Assembly (NCBI GenBank): GCA_021229015.1
Contig: CM037777.1
Location: 50,602,443-50,666,442 of the forward strand
Direction of reading: 5' to 3'
Origin: Solen grandis
Lineage: Eukaryota; Mollusca; Bivalvia; Adapedonta; Solenidae
DNA: 64,000 bases
Position numbers and translations under genes: made by a program. A model generated the notes under the pieces. It was not told the DNA's origin and did not search any database. It saw only the letters and a list, made by a program, of their open reading frames with translations. Each line of letters opens with the position of its first letter. Position 1 is the first letter of the stretch. Below are positions 1 through 9,400 of this stretch, piece after piece.

Positions 1-302
1 TGGTATGTATATTTATACAAACTTATTTTACTGAAGAAGATAATTAAAAATGACTTTTCCATTGGAGTTAAAATCCACAGCTTTTGGATCCAGGGTCAAT
101 GGACACTACTATTAATCACCATACTGTGTCCTTCATGGGCATACAGAGATGAGCTTACAGCTGAAGATAATGCAGTTATTCCTGTAAAATTTATCTTTAG
201 TGTTTTGAATAACATTTTCAGTAAATTCCAATACACATTTTAATGGTCCCTCACATAGTCTCCAAGCTTTTCTGATATTCATAGTTCTTGTATATATTTC
301 AG

Positions 303-421
303 TGTTCAAGCCAGATGAGCTGCGCCAGGCCCTGATGCCTACACTTGAGAAGCTGTATCGACAGGATCCAGAGTCACTTCCCTTTAGACAGCCTGTTGAT
401 CCTGTTGCTTTACAAATCCCA
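303..421 (+). CDS. CREBBP: CBP/p300 exon: start of bromodomain
   Basis: The acceptor AG is at 301-302 and the donor GTAAGT at 422. The exon begins with two bases of a split codon and reads [20 protein letters not shown] and onward to ALQIP. This is the first bromodomain helix and the start of the ZA loop, nearly identical to vertebrate CBP. It is the leftmost coding exon in the window; earlier exons are off the left edge. Confidence 0.95.
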
Positions 422-3400
422 GTAAGTTGTCTGCTTCACTTTGCATCCACCATTTTCTGAAGGATATATCAGCCATGTATTTTTTTATGTGAATCTTTAA
501 ATTTATGTGTATATATAAAGATAACCTGATGTTTTTAACAAAGGAGCACATGGGTTTATTGTGATATGGGTTGTGAGTACCTAACCTAGTCAGGAGTGGG
601 TACAGTGGAGCTAAGCATTAAAGTTCTGCAACTTTGAACAATATTTATTCATGGATAGTTGAACAAATGATTAACATCTTATAGTATGAATACATAGAAA
701 TATGAATGACAATACCCCTTGTTTTTGTGTTACTACAGGACTACTATGACATTGTGAGAAAGCCAATGGATCTGTCGACTATTCGGCGTAAGCTGGACAC
801 GGGTCAGTATCGGGACCCCTGGGAGTATGTGGACGATGTGTGGCTCATGTTTGACAATGCCTGGGTCTACAATAAGAAGTCTTCACGAGTCTATAAATAT
901 TGTACTAAGGTAACACTCATTGATGAAAAGATGAATTAAATTCTCTTTAGAATAGTGTTGATAGGAAACAGTATTAGGATGTAGGTAAATGAAAGAGTCG
1001 TATTTGAAGGTTGAGTAGATCAGTATTAATATAAGATTATGATCAATAATATTTAAAAAAAATTTTTTGTCTTGTAGAAAAAGGATATGATACTGAGAAT
1101 ATTTATCTTGCTTCTTAAATAAAAAAAAAAAATAAAATTATTATTAAGAGGTAAATGGTGACAGCTGTAATTGTTAAACCCTTCATAAGATTAGAAAGTG
1201 ACTGATGCAAGTAGTGTAATATCAGATGTGGTTTATAAAATTTTATACCAGATACGTTCATTTCCTTCAAATAAGAGGTATTACTAATCATAAAAAATCA
1301 GTATGGATAGACTTTTCTATTGTATACCATGATGTTAAATCATATGTTAGAGTTATTATGGGATGATGATGTTGTTCAACCCTTTACATTATATAACTGT
1401 GTTATGACAAAATGGCAAACAGAGTTTCTCATACAATATTATAGCTCAGACTCGTCTAAGGAAAGTCCATTGTTTCATATACCATTCACAGTTAAGTAAC
1501 ACAATAATCTTTAAGTCGTAATCATGTACATGAATATTCATGAGGTTATTAGTTAACTGACTGAGAGACTGATTGGCAGCATGTTTGTGTTACAGTTATC
1601 GGAAGTGTTTGAGCAGGAGATCAACAGTGTGATGCAGTCTCTGGGCTACTGCTGTGGAATCAAGCAGTCCTTCAGTCCGCAGGTGCTCTGTTGTTATGGC
1701 AAACAGCTCTGCACCATATCTAGGGAATCAGTCTATTACTATTACCAGAATAGGTGAGAATAATTATGGTGTGAATGTTTTTAGTTGTTTAGAAAATTGA
1801 TAAAAAATAACTTAATAAAAGACATTGAAAACACTTTTTTTTTATTCTTAATAGAGAAAAATAAAAACAGTTAAAAGAAAATAAAATAAAATGGAGTAGA
1901 CCAAATTGTTGTTGAATATTAGCTAATTACCCTGAAAAAAATTAAGATTGAAATAATGATTCTTTAAAAGAAATAAAATTGAAGACAGAAAGAAAGAAAA
2001 AACAATGGACAATACCAATCAATGTATCTTTTTACACATATTACAGAACAAGTGCTCTTCTCTCTGACCGGTACACTTACTGTGAGAAGTGTTTTCTGGA
2101 GATTCCCGGGGATGAAGTGGAACTCATGGATGATCCTACCCAGCCCCCTATGTAAGTATTTATTCTTAATTTTATGTGATCCTACACTCTGTTGTAGACT
2201 TATGTTTCTTTGGTCTTTGAATTTTAAATTACAAGGGAATCAAAATTTTATGATTACAACGAAGTCCTTATATATATATTGTGGCACTTACAAGGATCTT
2301 CAGATAGTGCCAAAAATTGTTAATCATTATGTAGGTTATTGTTAAACAAACTCTTTTACAGATGATCAGTAGAAGTTAAACAAAATTCTTCTCTTTCGTT
2401 TTGATTGAACCTGAAACAAGAAATCTACATTGTATAGGAGAAAGGCTATTTTGTAACACAATTTAGGTGAAGGTGAAATTGATTAAAAATATAGAATATA
2501 GTATCCCCAAAGCACTGGTGCTTGTGGTACCACATGACACATTCTGCAACAGTGTGTGTTAAGGGTAGCACTTTCCTAAGTTCAGCTTTATGAAGTCAAC
2601 GTATTTGCAAAGAGTGACTGATGGCAAATGAAAATGGAAAATCTAGATATATTTTATAATTAGCTCACCTGAGCACATGTGCTGTGGGTGAGCTATTAGA
2701 ATCGATGAATGTCTTCTGTCCATCGTCAACAATTAGTTTGTCTGCACTCTATTACCATAAGCTGTCGACAATTAAGTTAAATTATAGCGGATATCGGCCA
2801 ATAAGGACAGGAGTTGTACCCCTTTTAGTATTAAAAAATGCCAGATTTCTTTTTGTTTGCACTCTAACATCTTCATTTCTTAAGCAATCATCTTCAAACT
2901 TTATGACAATATTAATAGCTATAATCTCTTGGCCAAGTTCAATTATGGCTAATATCGGCCAGTTATGCCCCTTTTAATATTAAAAAATGCCATATTTCAC
3001 TTTGTTTGCATTCTAGCATCTTCATTTCTTAAGCAATCATCTTCAAAACCTTACGACAAGTTCGATTATGGCTAATATCGGCCAATTAGGTCAAGAGTTA
3101 TGCCCCTTTATATATTAGGAAATTCCATATTTCACTTTGTTTGCACTCTAAGCATTTCCATTCCTCAAGTAATCATCTTCAAACTTTATGGCAATGTTAA
3201 ATACCATAATCTATTGGCCAAGTTCGATTATGGCTGATATCGGCCAATAAGGTCAGGAGTTATGCCCCTTTTAGTGTTTAGATTTGCAAGATTTCACTTG
3301 GATTATGTATTCAGTATACTTATGCTATAATTTAGTATCTTGTACAGGCAATGAAGTCGTTTTTTTCTCAGGTGAGTGTCTTTAGGGCCATCTTGGCCCT

Positions 3401-6400
3401 CTTGTTCTAAATATAGTCTCAATACCCTATGTGATAGTATTGCCTAAGATTTGGAAACAACTTTTTTTTTTTCTTTTTTTTTTTTTTCACAATCGCAAAT
3501 GGTTGAATTGGGTCACCATGTGTCTGTAGATGTGTATTGATAGACTTAATATACACATATAGTAAAACATCATTTTTGTAGTCGAAGACCATCTTTTAAT
3601 GAGCTGCATTAACTTCATCAAGATTGTTATTTTGTACAGAACCAACTCTTAGTTTATGTAATACCATGGTCAAAATGTGAAAATAATTGAATTTAATTTT
3701 CAGGAAAGTCCCCAAAGATCAATTCCAAAAAACAAAGAATGATATTCTTGAAATGGAGCCGTAAGTATCAGCTTGCTTTTGCATACTTTTTGTGTCAGTT
3801 GCTGTAAGCAGAGGTGACACATAGGGATCACATTTCCCTTGTCTGTCTGTCTTGTCACATTTTTCCATCACACTTCAGCAGGTTACAAATGTGTTCCAAA
3901 GAACATTCTTGTTTACATTGCAACTTTTTTTTAAGGTCCAATTTCCTAAAAGATAAACATACAATTTATTTCCATTTTCAGTGGTATTGAGCAATCATTA
4001 ATATAAATATCTTTATACCTAGAAATGTACACATGGTAGAAATATTTTGTTCAGTTTAAAGAAGAAAAAAACCCCCAGAAAAAAACAAAACAAAAAACAA
4101 ACAAAAAATCAATCACAAAACACATTCTGCTTTGTGTGAAAGATGCAGGTTTCAGAAAGCTAAAACCTTATATCCTGCAGGTTCGTGGATTGTGATGAGT
4201 GTGGAAGAAAACTTCACAAGATTTGTGTGCTACACTTTGAACCTATTTGGAACAATGGGTGAGTATATTATATATAAATCTAATAGTAGGTATAAGTTAT
4301 TTACAAGATACAGAATATGTAAAAAGTTCAGTTATACTTACTTTGAATTAATTCTGATAGTAAAAAAAACCACCATGTGTTATGATTTTTTTTCTAAGAC
4401 ATGTAGGTGTTACATTTAAAATTTTCATTTTTTTTAATTTTTTTTTTATTTATATTCAGTTAAATATACTGATTTGGATTGCATTTATTGTTGATGTCTA
4501 TATATTTTGATATGTATATGTAGATAAATATTAATGTTTCATGTAATGGACGTTTCAGGTTTACCTGTGAAAACTGTCTGAAAGCCAAGGGGATGAAGAG
4601 AAAGGAGAATCGATATAGTGCAAAACGTGAGTGTCAAGTTTACCTATAAAATTTATTGAAAGAAATATGTTTATTTGTATATACAATTCTGCATCATATC
4701 GAGAAACTTTTTATAGAAATGTTTTTGTTAGAATTTCCTACTTCATATTTTTTTAAATTTTGTTACACTGAAGTTCTCAAAAATTTGAATGACTCGAGAT
4801 GTTACTGAAGAATGAAATTCAAAAATCAAAACTAACAACTGTATTCTTAAGTCCTGTTTCTTTTGATCATTGCAGGATTACCTGGTTCAAAGTTGGGTAA
4901 TTATCTTGAGAATCGCATCAACACTTTCTTAAAGAAAAAGGATGCAGGTGCTGGCGAGGTTTCTATTAAAGTGCTATCTAGTTCTGAAAAATTTGTTGAG
5001 GTTCGACCGGGCATGAAAGTCAAGTAAGTACCCCTGTCATTTGTTCTAAAAGCTTAATGTGATATGTCCTGACTGTTTAAGCTGTTTACTTAAATATTTT
5101 TGACAAAATTATAGCCCCTTTTTGACTCGAATTTGCCAAAAATGACTAGGCTTAACAGATTTAGATAAATTTTTGTACTCTTAATTAACCGGATTTTTGG
5201 CAAAAAATTGGAATTTTTAGAGATTGGAGACCCCGTTTTGACTTGGAATTTAAAAAAAAATAAAAAAAAAATAATGTCTTGTCCATTTAATAAGGTCCCA
5301 TAATCTATGTTGAAGTGCTGTGTTGGGGTATTTATCTCCTTAAGTGATATTTATAGTTTTAGTAGTTATTATTGCCTATCACATTTTTAGAAGAAGAGAT
5401 ATGCTGTTTAACAGATGGGAGGAAATAATTTGATCAAAAAAACTTGGCAAGACAATAATGTTGCTAGAACATGCTGCTTGAAATACACCTGTTTATTGCA
5501 CAGTTTCAAAATGCAATACTTGTGTGAGTATTTAGATGTTGCAATATTTCTATAGGTATGCTGACCATGGTGATTTTCCGGAAACGTTCCCCTATCGTGC
5601 CAAGTCCATGTTTGTGTTTGAGGAGATTGATGGTACAGATGTCTGTTTCTTTGGAATGCATGTCCAGGAGTATGGCTCAGAGTGTTCATATCCCAACACA
5701 AGGTAAGTGCCAGGAATGAAGTGGTCGTCTTGAACATTGATGCTTGTGATAATGTAGAGAGGACTCAGCCCATCTCCCTAATGAAGGGTCTTGGAAGCAA
5801 CATAAAAATTTATTACTATTAACTGATTTTAGTGACTGCATTAACATTAGAGATTCTATTAAAACACTCAGACAGTGAAATAAACACCTTGAAAGAGGTA
5901 TTTTGAGGATTTTTTTTTATTGTACATAAAAACTGTCTTAAGGATTTTGTGATAAAAGATCAATATTTTTTTGTCATGTATGAATATGTGTTACGAATTT
6001 TTGGTAATGAATGCTTTCCCAAAAGCAACCATTGTTATGAATGTACATGAGGATTTACTGTTTTAAAGATGGAGTGTTTCCAGCACACCTAACCATGTCT
6101 TTCTGTGTGTTTCAGGCGTGTGTACATTTCCTACCTGGACAGTGTCCATTTCTTCCAACCACGCCAGCTCCGTACTGCTGTGTACCATGAGATTCTCATT
6201 GGCTACCTGGAGTATGCCAAGTCCTTGGGGTACGTGTGGGCTCACATCTGGGCCTGTCCTCCTAGCGAGGGTGACGACTACATCTTCCATTGTCATCCTC
6301 CCGAACAAAAGATCCCCAAACCAAAGAGACTGCAGGAGTGGTACAAGAAGATGTTGGACAAAGCTTTAATAGAACGCATTGTGATAGACTATAAGGTAGG

Positions 6401-9400
6401 TGCTGGGTCTTTTATTTTCATGGTCATGAATTTCAAGCTATTCAAAAATGAAAAAAAAAACAGGCTTAAGACATATTTTTCTTCTTAATTGATAGATGCG
6501 TCATTTATTCCTATTTAATGCAAGAGTAGGTTTCAAACAAAAGGAAACTGGTTCCAAGTCGTTAAGTTCCATGACTGTGCTATATATTAATCAAAGATAA
6601 AAATTCAGAATTGGAACTTTATCCCTGAAAGATACGAATTAAAGAATAAAATAATATTATTCTTATAAGTGAGATTAATGAAGTTTCTTATACATTGTAG
6701 AAGAATTTATGATTTACTTTGTTTTATTCTTATGAAATCCATTTTAACATGAATTTGATGGGATTTTCTGTTTTATATGTAATGGCAGCTGTCACTGATT
6801 TGTGAATTACCAAATAATTATCCTTTGTAAATGTTTTGACAGGATATCTACAAGGACTCTATTGAGAACAACATCACGAAGGTGACGGACCTGCCATACT
6901 TCGAGGGTGACTTCTGGCCCAACGTGCTGGAGGACTGTATCAAGGAGCAGGACCAGGAGGAGGAGGAGAAGAGGAAGCGGGAGGAGGCTGAGGCAGCTGC
7001 TGCCGAGGCTGAGGGGTCCGCAGGCGCTGAAGAGGGAGAGGAAACTTCTGCTGTGGTGAGTAGAGATGATGCAATGATCGTTTCAGTGGCATTGATCAGT
7101 AACTCAAGAATGTTTTTGGTAACAGATTTCCAATTTTGAAATTAGAGATGCTATGATAGTACTTGTTGGTAGAGTAAGGAATTGGCTTCATTTTATTTGG
7201 TTCTTAATGTTTGGTCCAAACCGTATTGCACTTTTACACTAGTGTTTGTCTCTGTTTTTTTACAAAATAGGGGCATGTTAGTTGTCCACATGAAAAATAA
7301 TTCCCATCACTTGTGAAAGTCATTCACCTGGGTCTGTGAGGAGTTGTCGTGTCCAATGTGGTCAGTGATGTGCAGAGCTTATAGTGGGCTGCTTTCTATG
7401 ATCTTGATAGCAAATTTAAAAATATCTCATAAAGGAAATATAATGTGCAGGTAATCTTAAAGAAACATTACATTCGAGATGCTGGTAGATATTGATTTTT
7501 GAACCTTGAAAAGAAAGCATTCATCTTATTTTTGTTCAACCCTTTTCTTTGACTCACTTGACACATTTGCAAACGGAACAGATCCCTATCTGATGCCTTG
7601 TGGAAGGAGCTGTCTGATCAGGGTCTTCTCTGTTTGCTAATACAATATTGTAGCCCAGTTTCTACCCAGTCCATGTCGGAAGGAACAAATCGTGATTTCA
7701 TATACAATTTAAAGTTCAGCTAATTATTATTCATTATTAAGTTGTAAATTTGTACATGAATATTCATGAGGTAAAGGGTTAAAGAATAAAAAAAGTTACA
7801 TATTTTATGTATACAGTTTTATTGGTATTTAAACATGATTTTGAATTTTCTTCATGTATTTCAGGATGCTCAAGGAAAGAAAAAGGGAAAGCAGAATAAG
7901 AAGAAAAACAACAAAAATAACAAAAACAACAGGAAGTCCAACGCTAAGAAACTGAATATGCCCCATGGTGGAAATGATCTCACTGCTAAACTGTATTCTA
8001 CCATGGAGAAACATAAAGAGGTGAGAAAAGCTTTGTAAATTTATTTGCAGCATTCAGTTATTCTGTAGTTATATCCTTGCCTTGCGGGGCTATGTTGGAA
8101 TCATGCAGGTCACATTCTATCATACACTTGCATTACATGAAAACAAGGTGAGATGGGGGATATATATCGCTTATACTGATGGTTCTAGTTTTGGTGTGAA
8201 TAATGGGACTAATTCATTTTTAGTTAAAACCACTTTATGTCTTAATTTATATGCACATCCTGTATTTTCTTACTAACTACTTCGAATTGAAAGTTCTTTG
8301 AGTGTTTTCACCATCTATAGAGATATTTTTTAATTGTCGTTTGTGTATGATTGAATTTATATAAACTGTATGTATGGTCTGATTAGGTGTGTGATTGAAT
8401 GTGTTTCAAGAGCTGATGGCGAAATTTTGCTAAGTGTATATAGAAATAAAAGATGGTATCAATATGGATTGTTTTGTTTCAGGTTTTCTTTGTCATCCGG
8501 TTGCACTCGGCCCAAGCCGCCAACAACCTCCCAGCAATTCATGACCCCGACCCCCACATTAGCTGTGATCTTATGGATGGACGTGACGCCTTGTTGACAT
8601 TAGCTAGAGACAAACATTATGAGTTCTCGTCCTTGCGACGGGCAAAATATTCCTCTATTGCTCTGTTGTATGAGCTCCATAATCAGGGAAAGGAGAGTTT
8701 TGTGTATACATGCAACACGTGCGAGGCTCAGGTTGAAACACGCTGGCATTGTTCTGTTTGCACGGTAAGAATAGTTTCTCTATCTTGTACTTCTCATGTG
8801 TGCTCTATCTTGTATTGGATGTAGAATGGTAGCAATAAGATATTCTTGTTTTCATTTATATGAAAGCATTTCTGTTATTGGACTTATCCTGGTGCCGTGT
8901 GATTAGAGTATCAGCCCATTTTGGTTTTATCCTTGGCCACGACGTACCAAAACGATACACCCTTGATTGGTGCTCGGCATATAAAGGTAGTTCAAAGACA
9001 GATTGGCCCTGTGTCTGTATAGTATACAGTAAAACCTTGCTTTAAGACCACCTCCCTAATAAGACAACTAATGAATTCTGACAATTTAATAAAATTCACT
9101 ATTAAGACCACCTCACTATTACGACCACTTTTCTCTGGAACCAATAGGGATCTTAATAGTGAGGGTTTAGAATCAGGCTATGTGTCTGCAAAATTGATAG
9201 TTTACTGAAATATTGTTGGAGAGACATTAAATTCATGCAAACAGTCTTTTACTGATATATTGAAACGTTAATTTTTCAATCAATCCGTCAGTTGTTTTTT
9301 TTGTTGTTGAAAATAACCTTAACTGTTAATAAAAAGCACTATTTACAGCACACATTTAAAAGAGTTTCTATTTTTTAAATGGATTGTAATGCCATTCAGT

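Larger units (their letters stand above)
4259..6842 (+). other. CBP introns with no recognised content
   Basis: The introns at 4259-4558, 4627-4875, 5024-5555, 5703-6115 and 6396-6842 are AT-rich with A and T runs (for example 5251-5270). I see no repeat family, RNA gene or extra exon in them. Confidence 0.5.
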
